Source: Microcoleus sp. FACHB-1515 (GTDB lineage: Bacteria > Cyanobacteriota > Cyanobacteriia > Elainellales > Elainellaceae). From it: a stretch of 64,000 bases of DNA. Below the pieces are notes generated by a model. That model was not told the origin of the DNA. It saw only the letters and a list, made by a program, of their open reading frames with translations, and did not search any database. The stretch's first letter is position 1. Each line of letters begins with the position of its first letter. The position numbers were made by a program, and so were the translations under genes. Of the stretch, positions 43,713 to 53,175 are shown in pieces. The stretch is from contig NZ_JACJPO010000041.1 of assembly GCF_014696105.1 (NCBI RefSeq), positions 1 through 64,000 on the forward strand, read 5' to 3'.

Positions 43713-44927
43713 ATGACGCCGCGTCCCGATTCGACGAGCAATTCGCCTCAGCGTTTTGCGATCGCTTCTCGCCTGCCCAAACGCCGCCGCGTGTCGCCCG
43801 TCATCGTGAACGACGAAAGCGAAGATTCTTACGTCGATTATTCCTATAGTGCACCGGGAACGCTGCCCGGATCGCTAACGATCGAAGCGGACGCACCACC
43901 CCCGACGATCGTGCTGATTGACTACAACGAAACGGACGCGACGCGACTGGAACTGGCGACGCCGGAAGAATGCGAGCCGTATCTCGATTCGGATTCGGTC
44001 TCTTGGGTGGATGTGCAGGGGTTGGGCAGCGAAGATGTGTTGCAGCGGTTGGGCAAAGTGTTTGATCTGCATCCGCTGGCGCTAGAAGATGTCGTCAATG
44101 TGCCGCAGCGTCCGAAAGTAGAAGAATACGACAACCAAATCGTGATCATTACGCGGATGGTGATGCCCAGAGCAGGCGGCGAAATCTGCACCAAAGAGCA
44201 AGTCAGCTTCATTCTGGGAAAACACTATTTGCTGACTGTGCAGGAAGAACCGGAACACGACACGTTTCGATCGGTGCGCGATCGCATCCGGCTCGATCGC
44301 GGCCTGTTGCGAAAGCGGGGAGCGGATTATCTGGCGTATGCGCTGCTGGATACGATCGTTGATGGGTTTTTTCCGGTGCTTGAAGCGTATGGCGAACGCA
44401 TTGAAGATCTTGAGGAAGAAGTTGTGGTGAATCCTACTCGTCGCACATTAGAAAAAATTCATTTCCTCAAGCGCGAGTTGCTGTCACTACGTCGATTAAT
44501 TTGGCCGCTGCGCGATGCAATCAATGTGCTGATTCGCGATGAAAATGAATTGATCAGTCAGGATGTGCGCGTCTATCTGCGCGATTGTGCTGACCATGCG
44601 ACGCAGGTGCTTGACATGGTAGAAACCTATCGCGAACTAGCTTCAAGCCTGATGGACATCTACGTTTCATCTGTTGGCAACCGCATGAATGAAGTGATGA
44701 AATTGCTAACGGTAATCTCCAGCATTTTCATTCCCTTAACGTTCGTGGCGGGAATTTATGGAATGAATTTCAACACCGATCGATCGCCCTTCAATATGCC
44801 AGAACTGAACTGGTACTATGGCTATCCGCTGTGTTTAGGATTGATGGCCGCGATCGCCGGAGGACTCGTTTATTTCTTTTGGAAGCGCGGCTGGTTCGAG
44901 AATTTTTCTTCAATCAAAGAAGAGTAG
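43713..44927 (+). CDS. corA: Magnesium/cobalt transporter
   Basis: 404 residues. Large cytoplasmic alpha/beta funnel (VSWVDVQGLGSEDVLQRLG; LHPLALEDVVNVPQRPKVEE), long helix, then two C-terminal membrane helices with the invariant YGMNF motif (about residue 350) and a basic C-terminus. Pentameric Mg2+ channel of the plasma membrane. ATG at 43713 (MTPRPDSTS) preferred over an upstream non-ATG start at 43674. Confidence 0.95.
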   Translation: MTPRPDSTSNSPQRFAIASRLPKRRRVSPVIVNDESEDSYVDYSYSAPGTLPGSLTIEADAPPPTIVLIDYNETDATRLELATPEECEPYLDSDSVSWVDVQGLGSEDVLQRLGKVFDLHPLALEDVVNVPQRPKVEEYDNQIVIITRMVMPRAGGEICTKEQVSFILGKHYLLTVQEEPEHDTFRSVRDRIRLDRGLLRKRGADYLAYALLDTIVDGFFPVLEAYGERIEDLEEEVVVNPTRRTLEKIHFLKRELLSLRRLIWPLRDAINVLIRDENELISQDVRVYLRDCADHATQVLDMVETYRELASSLMDIYVSSVGNRMNEVMKLLTVISSIFIPLTFVAGIYGMNFNTDRSPFNMPELNWYYGYPLCLGLMAAIAGGLVYFFWKRGWFENFSSIKEE

Positions 44928-44948
44928 GGGCATGACAGGTCACGCCCC
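44927..44948 (+). terminator. corA terminator
   Basis: GGGGCATGAC pairs with GTCACGCCCC (one A-C mismatch) around AG, starting at the last base of the corA stop codon. A moderately T-rich CTTCGTTTTGTT follows. Probable terminator. Confidence 0.65.
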
Positions 44949-44985
44949 CTTCGTTTTGTTGAGATCGCGGTAGGGCAGTTTGAGT

Positions 44986-45810
44986 TTAGCGAGTTGAGGG
45001 TAACGTGGGCAGGGAAGCAAAGGCAGTCATGCGATCGTACAGCGGTTGCGTTGGCGCGATCCAAACTCGCCCGGTTCCCTGGAAGGTTTGCAGCAGTCCT
45101 TCGCCGCTGGTGACGGCTCCCAGCAGCGAGCTAGAAGCCCGCTCGACCGTAAATCTGACGCCTTCAGTCCGCAGGAGGGCAAACGAGCCATCGACCTGAA
45201 GCGTTTCGTTTTCCAGCGTCAGCGGCAAGATTTCCTTTTGGGGAACGGGAATGCGAAAAACAACGATGCCCGATCCGCTAACTTTAGTTTGGTAGCGGCC
45301 TTCTCCACCTGCGACTCTGGCCGAAAAGCTTTCAACCTTGTGTGCATCGACTTTAACGGCATCTTCACAGCAGCAGAACAAGCCTTGATCGGCGTACAGC
45401 GTTTGGTTGTTCAACTGCATCAGCCAGTAGTGGCCGAAGGTGGGTTCGAGATAGATTTCGCCCGTGCCTCGGTAGAGCGGTTTGAAGATCGTTTCTCCCG
45501 TCCGGGCAGCAGCGATCGCTCCTTTCACCAAGCCGCCCATGCCACCACCCGCGCCCGTCGAGCTTTCCATGCTGATGTGGCCCTTGAGGAATTGCAGCAC
45601 GCCGGGTTCCGTCCGCACGGCATCGTTGTTCAGGCGAATCCGGAGCTGGCGCAGATGCACTCCGGCGCGATTGAGCGTGTAAAGCTGTTCGGCAACGGCA
45701 ACGCTGTCGCTGCCCGACAGCGGCTTGTATTCCAACAGCTCAAACGTGGTTCCGCCACGCGAAACCGTTTGCGTGACTTGAAAAGGCAGGTTCGATTCGG
45801 GTGCATTCAT
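44986..45810 (-). CDS. AIM24 family protein
   Basis: 274 residues of the AIM24/TspB-like beta-prism family: VEYKPLSGSDSV-like start, LQFLKGHISMESSTG, GGGMGGLVKGAIAAARTGET, and YRGTGEIYLEPTFGHYWLM. The Gly-rich segment and repeated beta strands are typical. The yeast member is mitochondrial; bacterial function is unknown. Divergent series with the USP gene upstream on the same strand (79 bp). Confidence 0.88.
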   Translation of the reverse strand: MNAPESNLPFQVTQTVSRGGTTFELLEYKPLSGSDSVAVAEQLYTLNRAGVHLRQLRIRLNNDAVRTEPGVLQFLKGHISMESSTGAGGGMGGLVKGAIAAARTGETIFKPLYRGTGEIYLEPTFGHYWLMQLNNQTLYADQGLFCCCEDAVKVDAHKVESFSARVAGGEGRYQTKVSGSGIVVFRIPVPQKEILPLTLENETLQVDGSFALLRTEGVRFTVERASSSLLGAVTSGEGLLQTFQGTGRVWIAPTQPLYDRMTAFASLPTLPSTR

Positions 45811-45889
45811 GATTGGCGCAGCGAAATGACTGGATAAAGAGACAGAGTATTGAATTCACTGAAGCCGACTCTTTTTCCAGACCTTCGCG

Positions 45890-46438
45890 CTACTCGCCCA
45901 AAGGCGGCGAAGCCATCGCGCCTACTGCGACGGGTGTGCGGCGATCGCTCACTGCATTCGTCGAGGGCGACTGAATTACCAGAACGGCGCAGGGCGCATG
46001 ATGCAAAACGTAATTGCTGACGCTGCCCAGCAGCGCTTCGGCCAGTCCGCGTCTGCCGCGCCGTCCGACCACGACCAAATCGGCTCGCCAATCTTCTGCC
46101 GCTTGACACAAGCCTTGTCCGGCATCGGTGAGGCGCGATTCAAACTCGACGGGCACATTTTTGGCGCGAGCCAGTTCGCAGTAGCGGCGCAGCAGATCGC
46201 GCATTTCGCGGCTTTGCTGGTCAATGTGGTGCTGATTGTGCTGAGCAACCGTGACGAACTGCGGCGACAGGCCAAGCTCGCTGGAATAGTGCGGCATTCC
46301 TGCCAGCATGTCACAACTCATGCTGTGAAATAATTTCAGAATTGCTCCGTCGCGCTCGGCAATTTCCAATGCCTGATCAAACACAAGCTGGCTGAGCGAA
46401 GACGCATCGATCGCGGCCAAAACGCGCTTAAAACACAT
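45890..46438 (-). CDS. Universal stress protein (UspA family)
   Basis: 182 residues. Start MCFKRVLAAIDASSLSQLVF and the ATP-binding signature G-x2-G-x9-G-S in VVVGRRGRRGLAEALLGSVS followed by HAPCAVLVIQ. An extra about 25 residues follow the domain. Likely ATP-binding dimer expressed under stress. Lies between the Crp/Fnr regulator (upstream) and AIM24. Confidence 0.92.
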   Translation of the reverse strand: MCFKRVLAAIDASSLSQLVFDQALEIAERDGAILKLFHSMSCDMLAGMPHYSSELGLSPQFVTVAQHNQHHIDQQSREMRDLLRRYCELARAKNVPVEFESRLTDAGQGLCQAAEDWRADLVVVGRRGRRGLAEALLGSVSNYVLHHAPCAVLVIQSPSTNAVSDRRTPVAVGAMASPPLGE

Positions 46439-46543
46439 AGGATCTACTCCACTGGGTCGAGGGCAGGAGGGAACTTACCCCAAAATTACCGCAATTGCCT
46501 CAATGTGCGATCGCAACTGTGATACACGCCAATCTTTCTTAAT

Positions 46544-46558
46544 GAAGCTTAACGCTTC
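46544..46558 (-). terminator. Weak hairpin after the Crp/Fnr gene
   Basis: GAAGC/GCTTC around TTAAC, 8 bp after the Crp/Fnr stop on the minus strand, followed by AT-rich ATTAAGAAAG. Stem is short; low confidence. Confidence 0.3.
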
Positions 46559-46565
46559 GTTGCAG

Positions 46566-47276
46566 CTAAACGAGGATGCGCTCCAAAGCGTCGAGGTCGG
46601 GAATGAACAACGTTTCGCGATCGCGCACGATCAATCCTTTGCGCTCTAGCTTGCTCAACACGCGCGTTACCGTTTCTCGCGCCAATCCGCTGAGGCTGCT
46701 GAGTTCTCGATGAGGCAAATTTGGAATTTCGACGCCTTTATCACGCCGCTGCCCTTGGCCTTCTGCCAGAAAGATTAGAATATCCGCCACTCGCGACACG
46801 CTGTCTGACTCGCGCAATCTGAGCCGTCGATTCACCTGTCGCAAGCGTCGCGCCATCAATTGCGCCAGACGAATTCCGGCTTGCGCCTCGGTATTGAGCA
46901 GATGCACAAAATCTTGAGCGGGCATACTGCCGATCACAGTCGGCGAGAGCGTGATTACGTCAGTCGATCGCGGTACTTCATCCAGCGGAGCCATTTCGCC
47001 AAACAGTTCATTCCTGCCCAGAATGTTCAGCGTAACTTCCTTGCCATCAATGTTGTATGTGCGAATTTTTACCCAGCCGCTGAGAATGAAATAGACCGCG
47101 CTGCCCCAATCATTTTCCAGCAAAATCACCTGATTGGCAGGATGGGAGCGCGTTACTACCTGCGCGGTTGCCTTATCCACCACAGCTTCCGGCAATCCTT
47201 CAAAAAAAGGCGCAGAGCGAATCAGAGCAGAATTTCGAGATTCACGGGGGCTAAATCGGTCTTCCATGAGCGGCAT
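46566..47276 (-). CDS. Crp/Fnr family transcription regulator
   Basis: 236 residues. Cyclic-nucleotide-binding domain (about 25-140) with LFGEMAPLDEVPRSTDV: the Gly-Glu and Arg-Ser positions that hold cAMP in CRP are present. The dimer helix follows, then a winged HTH (LSSLSGLARETVTRVLSKLE). It is not NtcA by sequence. Ligand binding is plausible but not proven. Start at 47276 or the ATG three codons later. Target genes unknown; USP gene is directly downstream. Confidence 0.9.
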   Translation of the reverse strand: MPLMEDRFSPRESRNSALIRSAPFFEGLPEAVVDKATAQVVTRSHPANQVILLENDWGSAVYFILSGWVKIRTYNIDGKEVTLNILGRNELFGEMAPLDEVPRSTDVITLSPTVIGSMPAQDFVHLLNTEAQAGIRLAQLMARRLRQVNRRLRLRESDSVSRVADILIFLAEGQGQRRDKGVEIPNLPHRELSSLSGLARETVTRVLSKLERKGLIVRDRETLFIPDLDALERILV

Positions 47277-47935
47277 GAGGTAATCACACTCAAAACAGTA
47301 AACGATACCAGGAAACTTAAGGCAAACCGCAATTTACCTGTGCGAAGGAAGACCAGCAAGCAAAACACAATAAAGCAAAAGCCTAGCGCTATCTTAGCTC
47401 ACAGCTTGCCTTGAGTAGAGTTATATATTACAGCGATCGCGTCCCTGATCGATCGTTCTAATTTGAGTGGAAGGAAAGCAAGCCACATTGCCACTGACAG
47501 ATATGCCCTTTGAGAGTTTTAGGTGAAACCCTTCAGTCGGGGCTAGAGGCGTGTGGGGGGATGGCTCTAAGGTATGTTTTGAGACTGACGATCCTCCCCA
47601 GCCCTCCTTGGTAAGGAGGGAGCCGAACCACTCAAAGTCCCGCTTGATAAGGGGACAGGGGGATCGCTTCCTGCGGATAGCGCTGCGCGGCTAGCGTTGC
47701 TGATCCATACCGGATCGCATCCGCTCTACTGCTTCTAGAGCTTCTGAAGACACGCCCTAGCCTTCACTGGTTGGGGGATCGGAAGCAAATTAAACCGCGA
47801 TCGATTCACCTGCATCCCAAAAATCCCAAAGGAATTCAGATGGGATGATGAATCGATCGCGGCCAAAATTTTGATTGAACTCCAAAAATTTTATTGCCAA
47901 ACGTTTTTTACAGTCCTGCTTCTACAGTTCTGCTT
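47277..47935. other. 659-bp spacer with MITE-like copy B and no gene
   Basis: Holds the upstream region of the Crp/Fnr gene, then a repeat-rich stretch. CTAGAGGCGTGTGGGG at 47543 resembles another element end, suggesting nested insertion. Nothing else recognised up to the RodZ-like gene stop at 47936. Confidence 0.5.
47567..47760. mobile_element. MITE-like element, copy B (about 194 bp)
   Basis: Left end CTAAGGTATGTTTTGAGAC, right end (reverse complement) CTAGGGCGTGTCTTCAGAAG. The interior shares GATCCTCCCCAGCCCTCC, the TTGGTAAGGAGGGAG hairpin and CTCAAAGTCCCG...GGGGACAGGGGGATCG with copy A. About 60 bp of extra sequence with its own GCGGAT/ATCCGC arms lies before the right end. Confidence 0.72.
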
Positions 47936-48892
47936 TTACAAGCCTGCGCTTTCCGGCGTCACCATTTGCGGCTGCGCGATCGCCTGCGCGACTGCCCCCC
48001 GCTGCACACCGCTAAACCGCACGCCCGGCTTCGTTTGCTGCTCTGGGGCGGGCGGTTCCGGCTCAATTTTCTCTAGCAGTCCCGGCGAAACTGGATGCTG
48101 CGTAATCCAAGCCAAACTGCCGACCGCCCCCGCCATTAACGCTGCATAGCCAACATACAGGTGAGCAGGCTGAAGACAACCTTGAGCCGACGAAGGAGCA
48201 ATCCGCGATCGCGCCCAAGATGGCACAACGGATTTTGCCGCATCCAAGCTCGGCAGCGTATCCGCCAGTTCACAGCCATCAAGTCCTAAGGTATCCCCAA
48301 CACGACGGATAAAGCCGCGCACAAAAATATCTTCGGGCAAATGCTCTACCTGTCCCGCTTCTAGCGCCTTCAGCTGATGAATCGGCACCCAGGTTTGACT
48401 GTGAACCTGCTCGATCGAAAGTCCTTTCGCGTATCGGGCTTCGCGCAGCGTTTCGCCAAGCTGCTGCATTGCAAGCTGCCGCTGCTGCTCAAACGGTGTA
48501 ATGGGCGGCGGAGCAGGGCGCGTCGTCACTGGCGGCTCAACCAGCGGTGTGATCGGTTCTGGCTCGATCGAAGCTGCCGTATTCAGCAGCGTTGATTCGG
48601 TTGCAGGTTCTTCCGATCGCTTTTCGCGCTTTTCGCGCTTTGCAGTCACAGGTTCTACTTTTGGCGCATGACGCAGCATTTGGCGCATTGCCAGCCGAAT
48701 CGCTTCTCGACCTGCCGCCTTCAGCAACGCCTGCATTCCCTCGCTGCTGCCAGTTTGGTTTTGCACTCCGGCCATTGCCTGACGAAACGCATCGCTGCGG
48801 TGAAGCTCTGCTTCGATCTGAAAAAATAAAACGCGCAAACTCTCTTGGGTGGAGCGTGCGCTGTTCAGGTCTGAATGGGTCGTTGCTGTCAC
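47936..48892 (-). CDS. RodZ-like HTH protein with membrane anchor
   Basis: About 318 residues. N-terminal helical/Pro-rich region, then an Xre-type HTH_25 domain (LGETLREARYAKGLSIEQVH; IHQLKALEAGQVEHLPEDIF; VRGFIRRVGDTLGLD), then a membrane helix (YVGYAALMAGAVGSLAWI) and a short periplasmic tail. This is the cyanobacterial RodZ-like layout, but with a long N-terminal extension before the HTH. Start taken as GTG at 48892; a TTG at 48919 is also in frame. Role in cell shape is inferred. Confidence 0.75.
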   Translation of the reverse strand: MTATTHSDLNSARSTQESLRVLFFQIEAELHRSDAFRQAMAGVQNQTGSSEGMQALLKAAGREAIRLAMRQMLRHAPKVEPVTAKREKREKRSEEPATESTLLNTAASIEPEPITPLVEPPVTTRPAPPPITPFEQQRQLAMQQLGETLREARYAKGLSIEQVHSQTWVPIHQLKALEAGQVEHLPEDIFVRGFIRRVGDTLGLDGCELADTLPSLDAAKSVVPSWARSRIAPSSAQGCLQPAHLYVGYAALMAGAVGSLAWITQHPVSPGLLEKIEPEPPAPEQQTKPGVRFSGVQRGAVAQAIAQPQMVTPESAGL

Positions 48893-49046
48893 GATGGTAT
48901 TTCTCCGTACTTGCGCCAACTGCTGGTTGTCAAAGACAGCCCGATCGATCAGAAAGCTGGCTGTCGCTATGTCTTGGTATTTCGGCAGTGGCGATCGCTT
49001 TCCGGAAACTTTCAGCCTTAAAACAGCAAAAAACGCGAAATTTTAA

Positions 49047-49073
49047 GCTTTGCTGCAATTCTTGCAGCAAAGC
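49047..49073 (-). terminator. Perfect 12-bp hairpin after the DOPA-dioxygenase-like gene
   Basis: GCTTTGCTGCAA (49047-49058) pairs with TTGCAGCAAAGC (49062-49073) around TTC. On the minus strand it starts 4 bases after the stop codon and is followed by TTAAAATTT. Probable terminator of the two-gene unit 50168-49078. Confidence 0.7.
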
Positions 49074-49077
49074 GGTC

Positions 49078-49440
49078 TTAAACTGACGAGCTTGGACGCA
49101 ACACCTCAATATTCAAGTTCAGTTTGTCGCCTAGCCACAGCGCATGAGCGGTATGGTCAGCAACGTCGTCTCCCGTGTTGGCATGAACCAGAATATCCAG
49201 GTTCGATCGATGCAGCATCAGCCAAGGCACAACTGCGCCGAACTGCTCAACGGCAAACGAAACTTGATACATCGGCTGCGGATGAGGACCAATCGGTCGA
49301 TCGTGCCAGCGTCCTAGCGCCACATCAAATTCAGCCGCCAGCGCTTCGCGAATTCGGGCAGCGATGTCGCGACTGTCGGCATCGTAGTAAACATGGGCGT
49401 GAAAGCTCGTGATGGTTGATTGCATCTTTTTTGATTGCAT
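49078..49440 (-). CDS. DOPA 4,5-dioxygenase family protein
   Basis: 120 residues. FHAHVYYDADSRDIAARI, RPIGPHPQPMYQVSF and HRSNLDILVHANTGDDVADH carry the conserved histidines of this small extradiol-dioxygenase-like family. Cyanobacterial relatives can cleave catechols such as L-DOPA; the natural substrate is uncertain. Two ATGs lie in a 10-bp direct repeat (ATGCAATCAA) at the start, giving MQSKKMQST. It starts 2 bp after the metallopeptidase gene stop. Confidence 0.88.
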   Translation of the reverse strand: MQSKKMQSTITSFHAHVYYDADSRDIAARIREALAAEFDVALGRWHDRPIGPHPQPMYQVSFAVEQFGAVVPWLMLHRSNLDILVHANTGDDVADHTAHALWLGDKLNLNIEVLRPSSSV

Positions 49441-49442
49441 GG

Positions 49443-50168
49443 CTATAGCGCTTCAAGATCGAGTGGTTTTGGATTCAAGATTTTGTGGCAGCGTCGCCAG
49501 TGCGGAAGCAACTGATTCATGTAGGCTTTGAATCGATCGTTGTGATAGCGCTCTAAAAGATGAACAAGTTCATGCACTAAAACATATTCCACGCATTCGA
49601 TCGGATACTTGGCAAGCTCTAGATTTAGCCAAATTCGTCGCTGGTGAATGTTGCAGCTTCCCCAGCGAGTTTTCATCTTTTTGATGCCCCAATCAGCAAC
49701 CTGTTGATTCACTTTTGGTTGCCACAGATCCAACAAATCTGGAATTTCTGCTTTCAGTCGATCGCGATACCACTGATTTAACAGCGCGGCTCGTTTTTCA
49801 GCGGAAGTTCCAGGCTGAACGCAAAGCTGAAGCGTGTTGTCATTCCAAATAATTTTGGGGCGACCGGGGCGATCGAGCACTTCTAAACGATAGCGCTTGC
49901 CGAAAACAGCATGACTTTCACCCGTCACCAGTTCGTGCTGCAAAAAACGTGGATTTGCCCGAAACGCCGCCTGATGTTTTTTGATCCAGTTCAAGCGAGA
50001 AGTGACGATCGAACAAAGCTGATCATCGGTCATCTGCCAGGGAACAGCGACGCGGACATGACCATCCGGCGGGCGAACCGACAAATTCAGATTTTTAATC
50101 GACTTCCGCACAATTTGGACGGGGATTCCGCCGATCTCGATTTGAGTTGTGAGGTGGCTGATGCTCAC
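49443..50168 (-). CDS. YgjP/SprT-like (M48-type) metallopeptidase domain protein
   Basis: 241 residues. The HELVH zinc motif with downstream residues (YVLVHELVHLLERYHNDRFK) and RWGSCNIHQRRIWLNLEL are typical of the YgjP/DUF45 family. Cytosolic, no signal peptide. Family members are predicted Zn peptidases; a role with DNA-restriction genes occurs elsewhere but is not seen here. Co-transcribed with the DOPA-dioxygenase-like gene. Confidence 0.9.
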   Translation of the reverse strand: MSISHLTTQIEIGGIPVQIVRKSIKNLNLSVRPPDGHVRVAVPWQMTDDQLCSIVTSRLNWIKKHQAAFRANPRFLQHELVTGESHAVFGKRYRLEVLDRPGRPKIIWNDNTLQLCVQPGTSAEKRAALLNQWYRDRLKAEIPDLLDLWQPKVNQQVADWGIKKMKTRWGSCNIHQRRIWLNLELAKYPIECVEYVLVHELVHLLERYHNDRFKAYMNQLLPHWRRCHKILNPKPLDLEAL

Positions 50169-50202
50169 GCTAATTTTTCGATCGTCTTCTCCAGTGTAGA
50201 GA

Positions 50203-50238
50203 AAAGGGGCGATCGGCGTGTGAATCGATCGCCCCTTT
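50203..50238 (-). terminator. Sucrose synthase terminator
   Basis: AAAGGGGCGATCG (50203-50215) pairs perfectly with CGATCGCCCCTTT (50226-50238). On the minus strand the stem ends in CCCCTTTTC, 12 bp after the sucrose synthase stop. Contains the CGATCG core of HIP1. Confidence 0.8.
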
Positions 50239-50249
50239 CTTCACTGAAA

Positions 50250-52670
50250 CTAACGCTGCATGTGATGTTCCATCAGTTCTTGTGCCCTCGGTTTATAGAG
50301 CAGGTGAAACAGCATTTCGACATACCGCAGCATATCTTCACGATTTTCCTTGGATGAATAGTTCCAGAAGCCGTAAATCTTCGCGAGCGACAGCAATTTC
50401 GAGGTGTGAATGCGCCAGGTGTAGGTGCTGTAGACGCGATCGATTCCGCGCTGCGATACTTGCTTCCAATAATCAGGATTTTGGTCACACTTGGAAATAA
50501 ATTCCAAAATGATTTCCGCCATCTCTTCTTGATTGGTCGGGTTGATGTAGAAGCCGTTGTATTTGTCTTGAATAATTTCCAACGGACCACCAAATCGCGT
50601 ACCAAATGTTGGCAGACCCGAAATCATTGCTTCCAAAATCGTCAAGCCGAATGCTTCAAACAAAGCAGGCTGAACGAAAATGCCTTCATGATCGGCAATG
50701 ACGCGATAAATTTCACCTGAATCGCTTTTGGGCAAGCGTACACCCAACCAGCGAATTTTGCCGTTCAAATTGTACTGCTCAATAATCTGATAGAGCTTTT
50801 CAATTTCACTGATTTCTTCGTGGTCGGTTGAGTCTTCAGTTCGCAGTTTTCCTGCCACCAAAATCAAATTGCAGCGCTCTTGTAAAGCTTGGCTCTTACC
50901 AAAGGCTTCGGCTAGACCTGTAAGGTTTTTGATGCGATCGAGCCGCGCCATTGAGAACAGCGGGCGCTTACTGGGATCGTCCAGTTTGCCATAAACAGAA
51001 CTGGGATCATCCAGTGTGAAAAGCAGTTCTTCCAAACGGGCGCGATCGTCAGGAATGCGGTCTTCAGTGCGGCTGTAGGGGAAATAGGTCACTTCGTTCA
51101 CGCCCGGCGGCACAACGTTGAATTTTGGGCTGAACAAATCGATGCCCGAAGTGACATGATAAAGCTCTGGCATCGTGAAGCGACGATACGATTCATACTG
51201 CCCGACGCTATCTGGCGTTCCGACAATTTCCTGATAGGTGCTGCTGATGATGAAATTTGCAGCATTCATCGCAATCAAGTCTGCCGTAAATTGCAGCGAG
51301 AAGTGGTATTTGTCTTCGAGATCTTGCCAGTAAAGGTTACTGAATAGATATTTCGACTTTTCCAAAGCGTGCGCGATGTTGCACTGCGTTACTTTTAGCT
51401 TGCGAGCGAGCAAAAACGCAACGAGATTGCCATCGGAATAGTTGCCGATGATCAGATCGGGACGACCTTCAAACTCGGCCAACAGTTCGCGCTCGGCATC
51501 GATCGCGTAAGTTTCCAAATACGGCCAAATCTCGAATCGGGAGATCCAGTTTTGCGTTAAAGTCGGGTTGAATTCACGGAACGGAACGCGCAAAATCCAG
51601 CCGTTTTGTGTGCTGTAAATCTTCTCAAGTCGCTGGTTGCAAAGCGTCCCGTCGCTGTTTGCAATCAGGCGCGTCAGCACAATCACTTTCGGATGCACTT
51701 TCAGCACATCCAAACCTGCCAAGGTGATTTCGCGCTGAAGCTCCTGCTCCAAGCTTTTTACCTGATCGAGAATGTAGACGACTTGTCCGCCTGTGTCAGG
51801 CCGACCGAGAACACCTTCTTGCCCAAACCAGCCGTGCGGCGACACCATGACGACGCGAAAGATCATCGGAATGCGCGACAGAAAGGCTTCGAGCGCTTGA
51901 TGATCGGGTGAGTCAATGAGCTGGTCGAGCATTCCCAGCGTTTCGCGGATGCGATCGGCAGTGTTGCCCCAGCCCGGTTCAAAGCCCATGCTTTGTAAAT
52001 CAAAGCGGAACTTGTCGTAGGGTTCCTCAGCCGGACGATCGCTCACAAACGCGATCGCTCGCTTAATTTGCTCAGACAACTGCTGCTGCGATTGAATCCG
52101 TTCGTTGATTAGAAGCTGGGTGCCGTTGTATTTATGTAGGCTCAAGAATTGAAACAGAGTTCCAAGCCATTCTGTCGGATCTTGAAACAGTTTGCTTGAC
52201 AGAAAACGGTTGAGAAATTCAACACCCTTGCCGATATTTTTTGGGTCGCGAATTGCAGGAGAATAATCATAAAACGGCTGGAAATCAAGTTCCAAAACAT
52301 CGCCTTCGTTGGGATGGAAGCGGTTAACGAGGCGATCGCGCAAATCCAACAATTCTTGCGAAGTGAGCGGTGCCACGCTGAGGTCATCGCCAATTCGATA
52401 AACTTCCTCACGAGCAATTTGAGGCCGTACAATCACACATAAACTTTCCGGCTCCAAAATGATTTCTTGCACGTAGGCAATCAGCTTGCCAAGGTAGGAA
52501 TCGTGCGCGTAGTTGTCGGGCTTGCCGTGAGAAGCACAATAATCGTCAAACGCCGCCAGAATGTCGTTTCGCAGCAGATATTTCTGGTCGCGCTGGCGCA
52601 GTTCGCGGGTGAACTGGCGCAAATCTTTGGTTTCATCATGCTTCAACACAGCCTGGATGAGTTCAGACAT
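50250..52670 (-). CDS. susA: Sucrose synthase
   Basis: 806 residues, the usual length. N-terminal regulatory domain, then GT-B glycosyltransferase with PDTGGQVVYILDQVKSLE, HALEKSKY, VPPGVNE and the E-x7-E motif in PALFEAFGLTILEAM. It reversibly converts sucrose plus (A/U)DP to nucleotide-glucose and fructose, linking sucrose breakdown to polysaccharide synthesis. Ribosome site AGGAAA precedes the ATG. No sucrose-phosphate synthase is in the window. Confidence 0.97.
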   Translation of the reverse strand: MSELIQAVLKHDETKDLRQFTRELRQRDQKYLLRNDILAAFDDYCASHGKPDNYAHDSYLGKLIAYVQEIILEPESLCVIVRPQIAREEVYRIGDDLSVAPLTSQELLDLRDRLVNRFHPNEGDVLELDFQPFYDYSPAIRDPKNIGKGVEFLNRFLSSKLFQDPTEWLGTLFQFLSLHKYNGTQLLINERIQSQQQLSEQIKRAIAFVSDRPAEEPYDKFRFDLQSMGFEPGWGNTADRIRETLGMLDQLIDSPDHQALEAFLSRIPMIFRVVMVSPHGWFGQEGVLGRPDTGGQVVYILDQVKSLEQELQREITLAGLDVLKVHPKVIVLTRLIANSDGTLCNQRLEKIYSTQNGWILRVPFREFNPTLTQNWISRFEIWPYLETYAIDAERELLAEFEGRPDLIIGNYSDGNLVAFLLARKLKVTQCNIAHALEKSKYLFSNLYWQDLEDKYHFSLQFTADLIAMNAANFIISSTYQEIVGTPDSVGQYESYRRFTMPELYHVTSGIDLFSPKFNVVPPGVNEVTYFPYSRTEDRIPDDRARLEELLFTLDDPSSVYGKLDDPSKRPLFSMARLDRIKNLTGLAEAFGKSQALQERCNLILVAGKLRTEDSTDHEEISEIEKLYQIIEQYNLNGKIRWLGVRLPKSDSGEIYRVIADHEGIFVQPALFEAFGLTILEAMISGLPTFGTRFGGPLEIIQDKYNGFYINPTNQEEMAEIILEFISKCDQNPDYWKQVSQRGIDRVYSTYTWRIHTSKLLSLAKIYGFWNYSSKENREDMLRYVEMLFHLLYKPRAQELMEHHMQR

Positions 52671-53175
52671 TTCGATTTCCTAAGAGGGGCAGTGTAAATT
52701 GGGAGGTCGTCGCCAAACCTTCGATCGTAGATCAGCGACTTGATTTCGCAGCATTCAATTTGCCGCCGCGATCGATTCGGCAAGCTAAACCGCTCAGATC
52801 TCGCTCCTTCAGACAATCGAGACAAACATGAGAGCGCGTTTAGGCCGCGATGCGGCGAGTGTTTAACTGTCTGAGGTTGGCGAACTGTGTAGCGGTCGCC
52901 CATCCGCTCAGCGAACCGAGCGGCGTGGCAAAGGAAACTGGCAACGCATCGTTCAGCAGCGATCGATTCGTTGCCGCAAGCAATCTGCCACTACAGTTCC
53001 ACAAACCCGTTTGGAATTGCGTAAAGCCACTGACCAGGATATTGAATTTTTCATGAAGTTTCCAGCGCGATCGCGGGAAACAACCGCTCCCCATTACAAA
53101 TCATTTCAATTCACGCGATCCCCACTGCAATTCCACTGTCGATCGCGCTTTCGCTCTACCATAGCTATTGCCTTG
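52671..53175. other. 505-bp divergent spacer, no gene recognised
   Basis: Between sucrose synthase (minus) and the membrane protein (plus). The reading frame of the latter can be extended upstream to 53011, but the added 55 residues (Arg/Ser/Phe-rich) look non-coding. No repeat, hairpin or clear promoter was seen. Confidence 0.4.
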
